Source: an uncultured Saprospiraceae bacterium (GTDB taxonomy: Bacteria > Bacteroidota > Bacteroidia > Chitinophagales > Saprospiraceae). Taken from it: a stretch of DNA of 47,655 nucleotides. Of this stretch, positions 1 through 8,639 are shown in pieces. The position numbers and the translations under genes were made by a program. Where the stretch lies: the NCBI GenBank assembly GCA_938003955.1, contig CALKXE010000152.1:1-47655 (forward strand). The letters are read 5' to 3'. Each line of letters begins with the position of its first letter. Positions within the stretch are counted from its first letter, which is position 1. The notes beneath the pieces are model-generated. The model was given only the letters and a program-made list of their open reading frames with translations. It was not told the origin of the DNA and did not search any database.

Positions 1-33
1 AACACCACTTCAATGTGCTAAGTAAACAAGAAA

Positions 34-65
34 CAAAAAAGTCCCAAGGCTGAGAGCCCGGGACC
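34..65 (-). terminator. Rho-independent terminator downstream of ftsZ
   Basis: GTCCC at 41-45 pairs with GGGAC at 60-64, and inside it GGCT (48-51) pairs with AGCC (55-58), giving a near-continuous GC-rich hairpin. Read on the minus strand it is followed at once by six T residues (35-40). It lies about 190 nt after the ftsZ stop and is the natural end of the division-cluster transcript. The geometry is textbook; transcription itself is inferred. Confidence 0.85.
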
Positions 66-191
66 TCATATCTTATTAATGTTAAATAAGATAAGACGAT
101 TATAAAAAGACGAAAATCTTTGCATAGCATAGCCATTCACACCATTTGGTATGATCATAACCAGCTATCTAATTTATTTAATTTTGATAAT

Positions 192-218
192 CTAAGGCTA
201 GGATATATTAAGCCTTAG
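192..218. repeat. Inverted repeat in the ftsZ 3' region
   Basis: CTAAGGCT (192-199) and AGCCTTAG (211-218) are exact inverted repeats separated by 11 nt. The hairpin sits 34 nt after the ftsZ stop codon. There is no clean T-run on the minus-strand side, so it is more likely an RNA 3' stabilising hairpin or a weak first terminator than the main one at 41-64. Confidence 0.6.
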
Positions 219-251
219 TATTAATTTGAATTTCATTTTTACATATAAAAA

Positions 252-1703
252 TTAGTCTACATTATCATGTAAGTATGAATTATCACTTGACACCAAAGGA
301 CCATCATCATCCATAGAAACTGTATATCTACTGCGATCATTATCTCTTCTAGAATCTACATCATCCAACTTCACATTTCTACGTGCATATGCTGGTAATG
401 ACTCCATATCTGCTACCACCTTAGGCGAATCCAATGGTACACTAGAGCTCTTTCTTGCAAGCTCTCTCCTATTGGCCTCCATCTCTTGTTCTTTTCTTCT
501 TTGCTCAGCTCTGAATAACAAATCTTCATCACTCATTACTGGCTCATAATTACCTTGCTGTACACCTAAAGTATTAATAGTAGACCTGATATCATCACTT
601 TCGAAATCAAATACATTCTGAGTAGCAATTTCTGGCTCTTGAGATACCGGAGTTACTGGTTCTGATCTTGTGATCGCACCAAATACATCCTCATCCAAAC
701 CAACTTTAGTAACTTGACCTCTTTCTTGTACTGGCCTCTTTGCGCCTCCTTCTCTGAATCCAGTAGCTATTATTGTGATACCAACTCCTTCTCCGATAGA
801 ATCATCTTTACAAACTCCCCAGATCACATCAGTACCATATCCAGCTTCTTCTTCTAGATAGTTAGTGATTTCACTCACTTCATCCATCGTTACTTCTTTC
901 GAACCAGAAGTGATATTCAATAATATATGCTTGGCTCCTCTGATGTCATTATCTTCTAACAATGGAGAATTTAATGCCGTCTGAATAGATTTTCTAGCTC
1001 TATCTTCACCTTCAGCAATTGCATGCCCCATTATTGCGACACCACTATCCTTCATTACTGTATTTACATCTTCGAAATCCACATTGATATTACCAATCAC
1101 AGTGATGATTTCAGCTATACCTTTTGCGGCCGTAGTTAAGATATTATCCGCTTGAGAAAATGCTTTAGACAACTCTAGATTACCATGAATCTCTTTTACT
1201 TTATCGTTAGAAACTACCAAGATAGAATCTACATTTTTCTTTAGTTGCTCTAATCCCTCTAGTGCTTGCTTATTACGTCTCATCCCTTCGAACTTGAAGG
1301 GTAATGTTACGATCGCAACTGTCAAGATATTCATCTCTTTTGCCGCTTTGGCAATGATTGGAGCGGCACCAGTACCAGTTCCTCCACCCATACCCGCAGT
1401 TATGAATAACATCTTTGTATTATCGGATAAGAATGTTCTTACCTCATCGATAGATTCAATACAAGCTTCTTTTCCAACTTCCGGTTTAGATCCAGCTCCT
1501 CTTCCTTCAGTAAGGTGAGGCCCAAGTGATATTTTTACTGGAATTTCACTATGATCCATTGCCTGTGCATCCGTATTGCAAATCGCAAAATCTACTCCTA
1601 TAATTCCTTGCTCATACATGTGTGCTACAGCATTTCCACCGCCACCACCGACACCAATTACTTTGATGATTGAGCTACTTTTTTGTTTTAAATCAAATTC
1701 CAT
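252..1703 (-). CDS. ftsZ: Cell division protein FtsZ
   Basis: Tubulin-like GTPase that polymerises at mid-cell to form the Z-ring and recruits the divisome. The 483-residue product has the N-terminal glycine-rich nucleotide loop (GVGGGGGNAV, about residues 17-26), the tubulin signature GGGTGTG (about 107-113) and the catalytic T7 loop NVDFEDV (about 208-214). Residues beyond about 320 form a long, charged, low-complexity linker typical of Bacteroidota FtsZ. It contains LPAYARR (about 436-442), which resembles the conserved C-terminal peptide that binds FtsA. A further ~40 acidic residues follow it, so the binding peptide is not at the extreme end. It is the last gene of the dcw cluster, 69 nt after ftsA, with a terminator downstream at 41-64. 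Confidence 0.98.
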   Translation of the reverse strand: MEFDLKQKSSSIIKVIGVGGGGGNAVAHMYEQGIIGVDFAICNTDAQAMDHSEIPVKISLGPHLTEGRGAGSKPEVGKEACIESIDEVRTFLSDNTKMLFITAGMGGGTGTGAAPIIAKAAKEMNILTVAIVTLPFKFEGMRRNKQALEGLEQLKKNVDSILVVSNDKVKEIHGNLELSKAFSQADNILTTAAKGIAEIITVIGNINVDFEDVNTVMKDSGVAIMGHAIAEGEDRARKSIQTALNSPLLEDNDIRGAKHILLNITSGSKEVTMDEVSEITNYLEEEAGYGTDVIWGVCKDDSIGEGVGITIIATGFREGGAKRPVQERGQVTKVGLDEDVFGAITRSEPVTPVSQEPEIATQNVFDFESDDIRSTINTLGVQQGNYEPVMSDEDLLFRAEQRRKEQEMEANRRELARKSSSVPLDSPKVVADMESLPAYARRNVKLDDVDSRRDNDRSRYTVSMDDDGPLVSSDNSYLHDNVD

Positions 1704-1772
1704 GATTATAAGTTTTCTTATTTTATAAATTGAGAACTACTAAATAAACTTAGCAGCTTGTTGATGGTCATA

Positions 1773-3146
1773 TTAAAATTCCGAATCTGGAGTTGCCTCA
1801 AAGAATTCTTTCGTAAGCGTATAGAATCTATCAAAAAACTTACTCCCACGTTTCTTTCTTTCCTGTGCTTCCTCTGTTGAATTATCATGCTCAACATGAT
1901 CCTCTACATCTTGCTCAACACCAGCAAAATCCAATCTATCCTCTACAGTTGTGACAGACTCTACAAATTGTCTATCCTTCATGTTTTCAATCGTATTCTT
2001 AAGTAATCCCACAGCAGTCGCATATATAGGACTTGCTAATTGCACATGATATCCATGCGCAAGATGCTCAACCGGCTTACCAACTCTTGCACCAAGTCCT
2101 GTATGATACTCAGCTAGTAAGTTAATGTGCTTCAATAATGATCCACCACCTGTTAATACTATACCCGCAATCAATTTATTCTCATATCCTGATCTTCTGA
2201 TCTCCCATAATACGTAATCAAATATCTCTTCTACCCTAGCCTGAATGATCCTCGCTAAGTTCTTTTCTGATATTTCTTTATGTTCTCTCCCCTTGAAACC
2301 AGGGATAGTGATTATTCTATTGTCATAAATCTCGTTCGCCATTGCAGAGCCGAACTTGACTTTCAATTTTTCTGCCTGATCCATCATCACAGTACAGCCT
2401 TCTCTTATATCTTTTGTGACAGCATTTCCACCAAATGGAATTACAGCTGTATGACGGATAATTCCATCTTTAAAGATTGTAATATCAGTCGTACCACCAC
2501 CGATATCGACCAATGCTACTCCAGCTTCTTTCTCCTCATCACTAAGGATAGATGCAGCACTTGCGATTGGCTCCAACGTTACGTCAGCTACTTCTAGACC
2601 GGCCTTCTCTACACACCTCATTATATTACGTGATGCAGATATCTGACCAGTAATTATATGAAAGTTAGCTTCTAATCTGATCCCAGACATTCCTACTGGA
2701 TCAATAATATCACGCTCATCATCCACAGTAAATTCCTGAGGGATCACGTGCAATATCTTATCCCCTGGAGGCAATACTAGCTTATGCATGTCCTTAACCA
2801 ACATCTCTACATCATCGTAAGATATCTCATCATTAGCATCGTGTCTAACCCTTACACCATGATGGTGAAGTGATTTGATATGTTGTCCTGCAATACCTAC
2901 ATGAACTAACTTAAACTTCAACCCAGCATTTCGCTCGGCGATTTCAATGGCTTCTTTGATGGCTCTTACTGTCTTATCAATATTCGATACCACTCCTCGT
3001 GATACACCCTCTGATTTGACTGTTCCTACGGAGACTATCTCAATCTTTCCGTATTCGTTGAGGCGCCCTGCAATGGCGCACACTTTAGTCGTACCTATAT
3101 CCAAGGCTACGGCTATTTCATTTTGGATGTTGTTGTGATCATTCAT
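1773..3146 (-). CDS. ftsA: Cell division protein FtsA
   Basis: Actin-like ATPase that tethers FtsZ filaments to the inner membrane and links them to the peptidoglycan synthases. The 457-residue product shows the actin-family phosphate-1 loop ALDIGTTKVCAI near residues 15-26, phosphate-2 loop VALVDIGGGTTDIT near 215-228, and the adenosine loop VLTGGGSLL near 335. The last ~24 residues (FFDRFYTLTKEFF and beyond) form an amphipathic helix after a KKR basic patch, matching the membrane-targeting sequence of the family. An acidic linker of about 35 residues (HVEHDNSTEE region) precedes it. The ATG at 3146 lies 3 nt after the stop of a 31-codon ORF. Neighbours and order (ftsQ, ftsA, ftsZ) are canonical. 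Confidence 0.97.
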   Translation of the reverse strand: MNDHNNIQNEIAVALDIGTTKVCAIAGRLNEYGKIEIVSVGTVKSEGVSRGVVSNIDKTVRAIKEAIEIAERNAGLKFKLVHVGIAGQHIKSLHHHGVRVRHDANDEISYDDVEMLVKDMHKLVLPPGDKILHVIPQEFTVDDERDIIDPVGMSGIRLEANFHIITGQISASRNIMRCVEKAGLEVADVTLEPIASAASILSDEEKEAGVALVDIGGGTTDITIFKDGIIRHTAVIPFGGNAVTKDIREGCTVMMDQAEKLKVKFGSAMANEIYDNRIITIPGFKGREHKEISEKNLARIIQARVEEIFDYVLWEIRRSGYENKLIAGIVLTGGGSLLKHINLLAEYHTGLGARVGKPVEHLAHGYHVQLASPIYATAVGLLKNTIENMKDRQFVESVTTVEDRLDFAGVEQDVEDHVEHDNSTEEAQERKKRGSKFFDRFYTLTKEFFEATPDSEF

Positions 3147-3149
3147 AAA

Positions 3150-3245
3150 CTATAATTTTCTATCGAGCAATTCGCTCATTAAAAACGTATTATCTTCTTT
3201 TGTTATCCATTTTGGACATGTCATGTCTTGAGATTTAACACTCAT
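3150..3245 (-). CDS. Candidate 31-residue small protein between ftsQ and ftsA
   Basis: An ATG at 3245 opens 4 nt after the ftsQ stop codon and runs 31 codons to a TAG at 3150-3152, 3 nt before the ftsA ATG. The peptide begins MSVKSQDMTCPKW and ends SELLDRKL. It is mildly charged, has one cysteine and no membrane segment. It fills almost exactly what would otherwise be a 103-nt gap, with the spacing expected of translationally coupled operon genes. I do not recognise the family. It could be a real division-linked microprotein or a chance ORF of modest length; the fit to both neighbours is the main argument for it. Confidence 0.45.
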   Translation of the reverse strand: MSVKSQDMTCPKWITKEDNTFLMSELLDRKL

Positions 3246-3249
3246 TACA

Positions 3250-4083
3250 TTACTCCTTCTTCGTCGCCCATATGGCTGAGTAGTCTTCATTTTTTATATC
3301 GTACTTGACAGTAAGCATTTCATACTTCCTCCAGCCGACATGTTTCATTCCTTCTTTATACATCTGCTTCATCAGATCAAATCTATTGATCATTTCTTCC
3401 TCTTCATTAATATCAATTTTACCTATTGCTAATTTTTGTCTGCCGACTTTTGGAACTAGGATTATTTCACCATCTTCTTGAACATCGATCTGCTCAACTA
3501 ACGCAGTTAAAAATTCATCTTGATGAACATATTTAGCAACTGCAAAGACATCTTGCAGGTTATTCTTTTTCTTACTCTCCAAAAAACCTGGGACGTACTC
3601 ATCTATATTCCCAGAAGCAACTGGCACTCTGATTGTAGATCCCTTGTATGCAGGAATCTCAATACCGTCACTGTCTAAGTAATAGCTTGTTTTATTTTTA
3701 CTAAATACTCTAACGATTGGCTCTCTTTGTTGAATAGCGATGTATAACCTGTCTTTATTATCGACAAACACCTCAGCTTCCTTGATACGATCATCCGCTT
3801 CAAGCATCATTTCCATATCCATCAGATCAAGATCACGAATCGAGCTTTCCTTTAGGTCATAACCTAAATAGTTACGAAACATTGTTTTCACACCTTTTTT
3901 AGAAATCAAATTCTTACCACCTTTGATCCCTTTTATCGAAATCCCAACTTTAGTAATCGTCGCGTTCTTCTTTCGCTCGATAGCCATAAATAGCACACCC
4001 ATAATGACAAATGTCACTACAGTCCAGATTAGGTTCTTCTTCCAGCCCGCTCTTTTTGTGTTAAATATTTTTTTCCTTGGCAT
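3250..4083 (-). CDS. ftsQ: Cell division protein FtsQ/DivIB-like
   Basis: Bitopic divisome protein that, with FtsL and FtsB-type partners, gates activation of the FtsW-FtsI synthase. The 277-residue product has a short basic cytoplasmic N-terminus (MPRKK), one membrane segment at about residues 17-35, and a periplasmic part whose first segment (about 43-118, ending in a REPIV motif) matches the POTRA-type fold seen in the family. The C-terminal half is divergent, as is usual in Bacteroidota. Identity rests on size, topology, the REPIV-type segment and position between murC and ftsA. The spacer upstream of its ATG is occupied by a tandem repeat. Confidence 0.88.
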   Translation of the reverse strand: MPRKKIFNTKRAGWKKNLIWTVVTFVIMGVLFMAIERKKNATITKVGISIKGIKGGKNLISKKGVKTMFRNYLGYDLKESSIRDLDLMDMEMMLEADDRIKEAEVFVDNKDRLYIAIQQREPIVRVFSKNKTSYYLDSDGIEIPAYKGSTIRVPVASGNIDEYVPGFLESKKKNNLQDVFAVAKYVHQDEFLTALVEQIDVQEDGEIILVPKVGRQKLAIGKIDINEEEEMINRFDLMKQMYKEGMKHVGWRKYEMLTVKYDIKNEDYSAIWATKKE

Positions 4084-4117
4084 TTGTAATTTTTATTAGT
4101 TGCTTAGTCTTATGAGG

Positions 4118-4327
4118 CTTGTCTGTTTGCTGTGCAAGCCAGCCATTAGTTATATACTTTTCCTTCGCTTTTATTATTTCTAATATTTTTTCACTTTCTG
4201 TGTTTTGTCTGTTTGCTGTGTCAACCAGCCATTAGTTATATATTTTATCCTTGGCTTCTATTATTATTTTTTCACTTTCTGTGCTTTGTCTGTTTGCTGT
4301 GCAAGCCAGCCATTTGTTATATATTTT
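4118..4327. repeat. Three-copy tandem repeat (unit 81-86 bp) in the ftsQ-murC spacer
   Basis: The block GTCTGTTTGCTGTG followed by a CCAGCCATT(A/T)GTTATATA core starts at 4121, 4207 and 4288, giving periods of 86 and 81 bp. Between cores a T-rich stretch ending CACTTTCTGTG is also shared (near 4191-4201 and 4272-4282). In the first copy GGCTTG (4116-4121) can pair with CAAGCC (4135-4140). The array fills most of the 344-nt spacer between murC and ftsQ. I see no ORF of note there other than partial open frames on the minus strand that are interrupted by stops, and one period is not a multiple of three. Confidence 0.85.
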
Positions 4328-4427
4328 TCTCTAGTTTTTTCCTTTAGCTATTAAGTGTCCAGTCCGTAAGATTTATCCTTATGATCTATTTCGTTTTTTC
4401 GATTCCATAACGTCTATACTAAGATCT

Positions 4428-5798
4428 TTAGATGGTTAACAATTTTTCAATCTGAACTACGAATGTGTCAATATCACCAGCTCCGAGGGTCATTAATACT
4501 TCCAGTTCTTTTTTTCTTAATTCATCCATTAGCGTCTCTTTAGTCACTAGTGTTTTGTTTTCAATCTTCATTTTATCAAAGATAATTTTGGATGTTACTC
4601 CATCAATTGGCTCTTCTCTCGCTGGGTAGATATCCATCAATAAGATTTCATCTAGCAGATCCAGTGATTCGGCAAACCCATCTACAAAATCTCTTGTTCT
4701 CGAGAAAAGATGAGGCTGAAATATTCCGGTTATCTTCTTATTTGGAAACAACTCTTTAGCCGCTCCTATTGCTGATTTCAACTCTGTTGGATGATGTGCA
4801 TAGTCATCGATATATGTCAATTTTTCGTCCTCATATATCGTCTCGAATCTTCTTTTGATTCCTTTAAACGATATCAATCCATCCCTTACCGTTTCTCCAT
4901 CTAAACCTACTATAGTAGCAATGGTAATCGCTACGATTGAGTTTTCGATATTATGTCTACCCGCTAGGTTAGTCGCCAAACCACTGATCGAACCGTTTTC
5001 TGATTCATAATCAAAAAAGAACTTTCCATCTTTCACGTGTACATTTTCCGCAGCAACTTCTGTCTCAGTATCAATTCCGAAAAGGACAACATTTACGTTC
5101 TTCTCTGCCAGGACTCCTATCACATTTTTACTCAATCCAGCAAGCATATCCTCTTTGATAATCAGCGTCCCATCTTGTTTAATCTTAATGATAAATGCCT
5201 CAAATCCTTCTATCATCACATTGTGATCACCATAGATATCCAAGTGATCAGCATCCATACTCATGATAGCTATGATATCCGGAGATAAATGCAAGAATGA
5301 TCTATCATATTCATCTGCCTCCACTACAATCCAGTCTCCTCCTCCTTCGATATAGTTACTGTTGTAGTTGGACATGATTCCACCAATAAAGGCCGACACA
5401 TCTTCTTTTCCATGTTTCAATAAGTGCGCAGTTGTTGCACTGGTTGATGTTTTACCATGAGTTCCTGCGATCGCAATCGTTTTCTTCACTTGACTCAATC
5501 TTCCCAGCATCTCTGCACGTTTTATGACATCGTATCCATTATTGATAAAGTGATTCAATTCTGAATGCCCATCTGGTATTGCAGGTGTATAAACAACCAA
5601 ATCAATTCCCTCTGGTATCAGGCTCACATCATCTATATAGTGGATCTTCATGCCTTCACTAACCAACTTTTTGGTCAATGTCGTTTCTCTTTTATCATAA
5701 CCATAGACTTCCTTCCCTTGTGAAAGCATATATCTTGCGATGGCACTCATGCCTATCCCACCGATACCTATGAAGTATATTTTGTTCGTTTCGCTCAT
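4428..5798 (-). CDS. murC: UDP-N-acetylmuramate--L-alanine ligase MurC
   Basis: Cytoplasmic ATP-dependent ligase that adds L-alanine to UDP-MurNAc, the first step of stem-peptide assembly. The product carries the Rossmann-type UDP site FIGIGGIGMSAIARY near its N-terminus, the Mur-ligase P-loop AGTHGKTST at about residues 110-118, the central EADEYDRSF motif and the C-terminal HHPTE segment followed by GIFQPHLFSRT. I chose the ATG at 5798 (456 residues, beginning MSETNKIYF). An in-frame GTG at 5810 would add four residues (start plus KRR) and cannot be excluded. Downstream lies the repeat-filled spacer before ftsQ; upstream a 177-nt spacer separates it from murG. Confidence 0.97.
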   Translation of the reverse strand: MSETNKIYFIGIGGIGMSAIARYMLSQGKEVYGYDKRETTLTKKLVSEGMKIHYIDDVSLIPEGIDLVVYTPAIPDGHSELNHFINNGYDVIKRAEMLGRLSQVKKTIAIAGTHGKTSTSATTAHLLKHGKEDVSAFIGGIMSNYNSNYIEGGGDWIVVEADEYDRSFLHLSPDIIAIMSMDADHLDIYGDHNVMIEGFEAFIIKIKQDGTLIIKEDMLAGLSKNVIGVLAEKNVNVVLFGIDTETEVAAENVHVKDGKFFFDYESENGSISGLATNLAGRHNIENSIVAITIATIVGLDGETVRDGLISFKGIKRRFETIYEDEKLTYIDDYAHHPTELKSAIGAAKELFPNKKITGIFQPHLFSRTRDFVDGFAESLDLLDEILLMDIYPAREEPIDGVTSKIIFDKMKIENKTLVTKETLMDELRKKELEVLMTLGAGDIDTFVVQIEKLLTI

Positions 5799-5899
5799 TC
5801 TTCGCTTCACTTAAGAGTTCGAGATCTTGAGAATTCGAGATTTCGAGACTGCTATTGTTATGTCGATTGTTCGTCCGCCACTTTTTATCAACATTTGAT

Positions 5900-5945
5900 C
5901 GTAGAGGTTTGTAATCTCGATGCTTTATGTTTGCCTAGTTACACA
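5900..5945. repeat. Solitary copy of the hairpin repeat found at 8309-8502
   Basis: The sequence GAGGTTTGTAATCTCGATGC and a following TTATGTTTGCCTAGTTACAC match the repeat units in the ftsW-murD spacer. GAG...CTC arms form a short hairpin around GTTTGTAA-like DNA. It lies in the 177-nt murG-murC spacer, which also contains several CGAGA(T) words between 5819 and 5851. The shared sequence with a second spacer 2.4 kb away identifies a dispersed intergenic element. Confidence 0.7.
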
Positions 5946-5975
5946 ACTAACTGTGCTCCTTATTTGAATTATCAA

Positions 5976-7076
5976 TTATGCATTATCAATTATCAATTTC
6001 TTAACAATCTTCGCAATCTCTCCAGCTGCATTCGGTCGCCCAAAGTGCTTCAAATTATTTCTTAATTCAGCACATTCACGCTCATCTTCAATCAATTCTA
6101 GCATGGTCTTTACCAGCTTTTCTTTTCCTTCTGCATCTTTCACCATTTTAGCCGCACCCTTATTTACAAGTGCCATCGCATTTTTGGTTTGATGATCTTC
6201 TGCTACATTAGGAGATGGAACCAAGATCGCAGCCTTTACCACAAGGCTGAGCTCGGAGATCGTCAATGCACCCGCTCGACAGACGACAAGGTCAGCAGCT
6301 TTATAAGCTGAGGCCATATCCTCTATAAAGGGAAGCACCGTCACATTTGGCAATTTTGCTACTTCAGAATTTTTATAATCTTCATAGTACAGTTTACCAA
6401 CCTGCCAAATGACATTAATCTCGGAGTGCTGTCTCAGTAATTCAGCTCCCGACTCGATAGACTCATTAAGCGCTCTTGCTCCCAGGCTACCACCAAATAT
6501 TAGTATAGTCTTATTACCAACTTCTAATCCTAGCTTTGCCTTTGCTCCCGACGTAGTTATGTCGTTTTCAAATATTTCTCTTCTGACCGGATTTCCTGTG
6601 AAGACTATTTTCTCTGATGGAAAAAATTTCTCCATTCCATCATAGGCTACACAAACCTTATCTACCCTCTTCCCTAATATCTTATTCGTAACACCAGCAT
6701 AAGAATTCTGCTCTTGTACTAATGTTGGAATACCATTGGCTGCAGCCATCTGAAGTGTCGGACCACTTGCGTATCCACCCACACCCACAGCTACATCTGG
6801 GTTGAACTTTTTGACCACCTTTCTAGCTTTCCACATCGACTGGAATAACTTGAATGGGAATGCTAAATTCCGCAATGTCAGTTTTCTATGGAATCCCCTT
6901 ATCGGAAGTCCCACTATTGAATAGCCCGCTTTCGGTACTCTATCCATTTCTAATTTACCTTCCGCTCCTACGAATAGGAATTCCGCATCCGGATTTTGTT
7001 TTTTTATCTCGTTTGCAATCGCAATTGCTGGAAAGACATGTCCTCCCGTTCCTCCTCCACTAATTATTACTCGCAT
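5976..7076 (-). CDS. murG: UDP-GlcNAc:lipid I transferase MurG
   Basis: Peripheral inner-membrane glycosyltransferase that adds GlcNAc to lipid I to make lipid II. The 366-residue product has the N-terminal glycine-rich acceptor loop SGGGTGGHVFPA, the GVGGYASGP loop near residue 98, the second glycine loop ILIFGGSLGARALN near 193 and the donor-binding signature RAGALTISEL near 264. It is of normal family length. Its ATG lies 17 nt inside the 3' end of ftsW, so the two are probably translationally coupled. Confidence 0.97.
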   Translation of the reverse strand: MRVIISGGGTGGHVFPAIAIANEIKKQNPDAEFLFVGAEGKLEMDRVPKAGYSIVGLPIRGFHRKLTLRNLAFPFKLFQSMWKARKVVKKFNPDVAVGVGGYASGPTLQMAAANGIPTLVQEQNSYAGVTNKILGKRVDKVCVAYDGMEKFFPSEKIVFTGNPVRREIFENDITTSGAKAKLGLEVGNKTILIFGGSLGARALNESIESGAELLRQHSEINVIWQVGKLYYEDYKNSEVAKLPNVTVLPFIEDMASAYKAADLVVCRAGALTISELSLVVKAAILVPSPNVAEDHQTKNAMALVNKGAAKMVKDAEGKEKLVKTMLELIEDERECAELRNNLKHFGRPNAAGEIAKIVKKLIIDNA

Positions 7077-8247
7077 CCTCTTTAGCTTCTAATTTCTCCA
7101 GTGCTAATTTTTGCTTATGTGCCTCTTCAACATATCTGCTCACACTCAATATCACTCCGATACTCATGCAAGTAAACAATACAGAAGTACCTCCCATACT
7201 CACCAATGGTAATGTCAAACCTGTTACTGGAACCAACTGTACTGATACAGCTATATTCGCAAATGCTTGTATTACCAAATTCAGACATAGTCCCATGGCT
7301 AATATTGCACCAAATGCTTTAGGGCATTGTGTAACAATCTTGATACACCTAAACAATAGACCTAAATAGGCTAGTATAATTACCAACCCTCCAACAACTC
7401 CATACTCTTCGCAGATTATTGCATATATGAAATCCGCATACGCATACGGCAAAAAGTTCTTTTGTAAACTGTTCCCTGGCCCTAGTCCAAAAAGTCCACC
7501 ATTAGCTATGGCAATTTTTGATTGTTGAACTTGAAAATCGCCGTCACTTGCACTCAAGTATTCTTGTACTCTTGATATCCACGTCTCAACTCTAAACACT
7601 TCAGGGAAGACTGTTCCTATTATAAATAACGCACCGAACACAATTGCACCACATAGAACCAATAGTGCTACATACTTCAATGAAACTCGACCAATAAACA
7701 TCATCAATAAGCATGTTGTAAACAACAATGCAGCGGTACTTAAATCCGCTGGCATAATCAATCCACAAACAATTACTATTGGTAAAATAATTGGTAAAAA
7801 AGCACTCTTAAAATCTTTTATAAAGTCTTGTTTTATAGCCAATGATCTTGCTACAAATATGATCAATGCAATTTTGGCAAAATCCGAGGTTTGAAATCGT
7901 TGATTAATCCAAGGAATATTAATCCATCTTCGAGCATCATTATACTCTGGACCAAACAACAGTGTATACATCAACAAAGGTATGGCCAATGCCAATAATA
8001 TAGGAGCCAATCGACTATAATGAAGATAGTGCAATTTATAGCAACCATAGGCAAATCCAATTCCTAGCAATATGAAGAACGCTTGCTTCATCATGTAAAA
8101 TTCTGTATTACCACCCGCATACTTATATGCCATAGCGCCCGCTGAGCTGTAAACAGCGAGAACTGAGAATAAACCCAAAAAGCCCAAAATGAGCCAAATG
8201 TATTTATCTCCGCGGAGCGTATTATATAAGTTTGTTACGGTTTTCAT
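7060..8247 (-). CDS. ftsW: SEDS-family peptidoglycan glycosyltransferase FtsW
   Basis: Polytopic inner-membrane polymerase that makes septal glycan strands from lipid II together with the transpeptidase FtsI. The 395-residue product is strongly hydrophobic with about ten membrane segments. It shows SEDS hallmarks: ADLSTAALLF at about residue 168, the large periplasmic loop with GLFGLGPGNSLQK, DFIYAIICEEYG around 275, and the terminal TGLTLPLVSMGGTS. The short basic C-terminus (AHKQKLALEKLEAKED) is cytoplasmic. It overlaps murG by 17 nt and is separated from murD by a 358-nt repeat-bearing spacer. Confidence 0.97.
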   Translation of the reverse strand: MKTVTNLYNTLRGDKYIWLILGFLGLFSVLAVYSSAGAMAYKYAGGNTEFYMMKQAFFILLGIGFAYGCYKLHYLHYSRLAPILLALAIPLLMYTLLFGPEYNDARRWINIPWINQRFQTSDFAKIALIIFVARSLAIKQDFIKDFKSAFLPIILPIVIVCGLIMPADLSTAALLFTTCLLMMFIGRVSLKYVALLVLCGAIVFGALFIIGTVFPEVFRVETWISRVQEYLSASDGDFQVQQSKIAIANGGLFGLGPGNSLQKNFLPYAYADFIYAIICEEYGVVGGLVIILAYLGLLFRCIKIVTQCPKAFGAILAMGLCLNLVIQAFANIAVSVQLVPVTGLTLPLVSMGGTSVLFTCMSIGVILSVSRYVEEAHKQKLALEKLEAKEDASNN

Positions 8248-8308
8248 ATTTCATTTTTAGACTTCGAGATTCCTAGCCTTATTTTTTATTTATTATTATT
8301 AATGTTAA

Positions 8309-8530
8309 TCGAGGTTTGTAACCTCGATGCTATATAATTGTCCAAGTGCACATTCTACTTTTGTTCGTCGAGGTTTCTAACCTCGATGCCTTATGATTAT
8401 CTAAGTACACGTTATGTTTGCAAATCATAACGTTGGCTTCTAATTTTTTTGTTCGTCGAGTTTTTTTTTTAATCTCGATGCTGTATGATTGCCTAAGTAC
8501 ACGAAACCTAATCATGACGTTGACTTCCAC
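8309..8530. repeat. Tandem hairpin-repeat array in the ftsW-murD spacer
   Basis: Three units begin at 8309, 8368 and 8456. Each starts TCGAG(G)TTT..AA(C/T)CTCGATGC, a self-complementary hairpin with arms CGAGGTT/AACCTCG in the first two, followed by a T(A/T)AT-rich link and C(C/T)AAGT(G/A)CAC. Units two and three continue into a second shared block, ATCAT(A/G)ACGTTG(G/A)CTTC, at 8424 and 8510. In unit two CGTTATG (8410-8416) pairs with CATAACG (8426-8432). In the third unit the hairpin loop is replaced by a run of T. A related single copy is at 5900-5945. Confidence 0.85.
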
Positions 8531-8568
8531 CCCCTTCGCGCGTTTGCCAAAACAAGCCGCACTCTTCC

Positions 8569-8639
8569 CCCTCCAAAGAGGGATATTTAAAAATGGTCCT
8601 GTTCCTCAACACTCTGCGTCCTCTGCGCCTCTGCGCGAC
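8569..8639. repeat. Short dispersed-type repeats at the murD 3' end
   Basis: Two small elements lie side by side. CCCTC (8569-8573) and GAGGG (8578-8582) form a tight hairpin with a CAAA loop. At 8611-8639 the plus strand reads as repeats of CTCTGCG(T/C)C, the reverse of a CGCAGAGG(A/C) tandem. The second element lies inside the last codons of murD and gives its tail RRGAEDAEC. GC content here is far above the surrounding DNA. From memory, repeats of this kind recur in many bacterial genomes; I could not check that here. Confidence 0.6.

Noticed and set aside
4118..4327. CRISPR-like array
   Set aside because: Only three imperfect units, the units include the shared interval DNA as well as the core, and no cas genes are present in the window.
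8330..8530. Minus-strand ORF across the hairpin repeats
   Set aside because: It is a translation of the repeat array itself, with no independent support.
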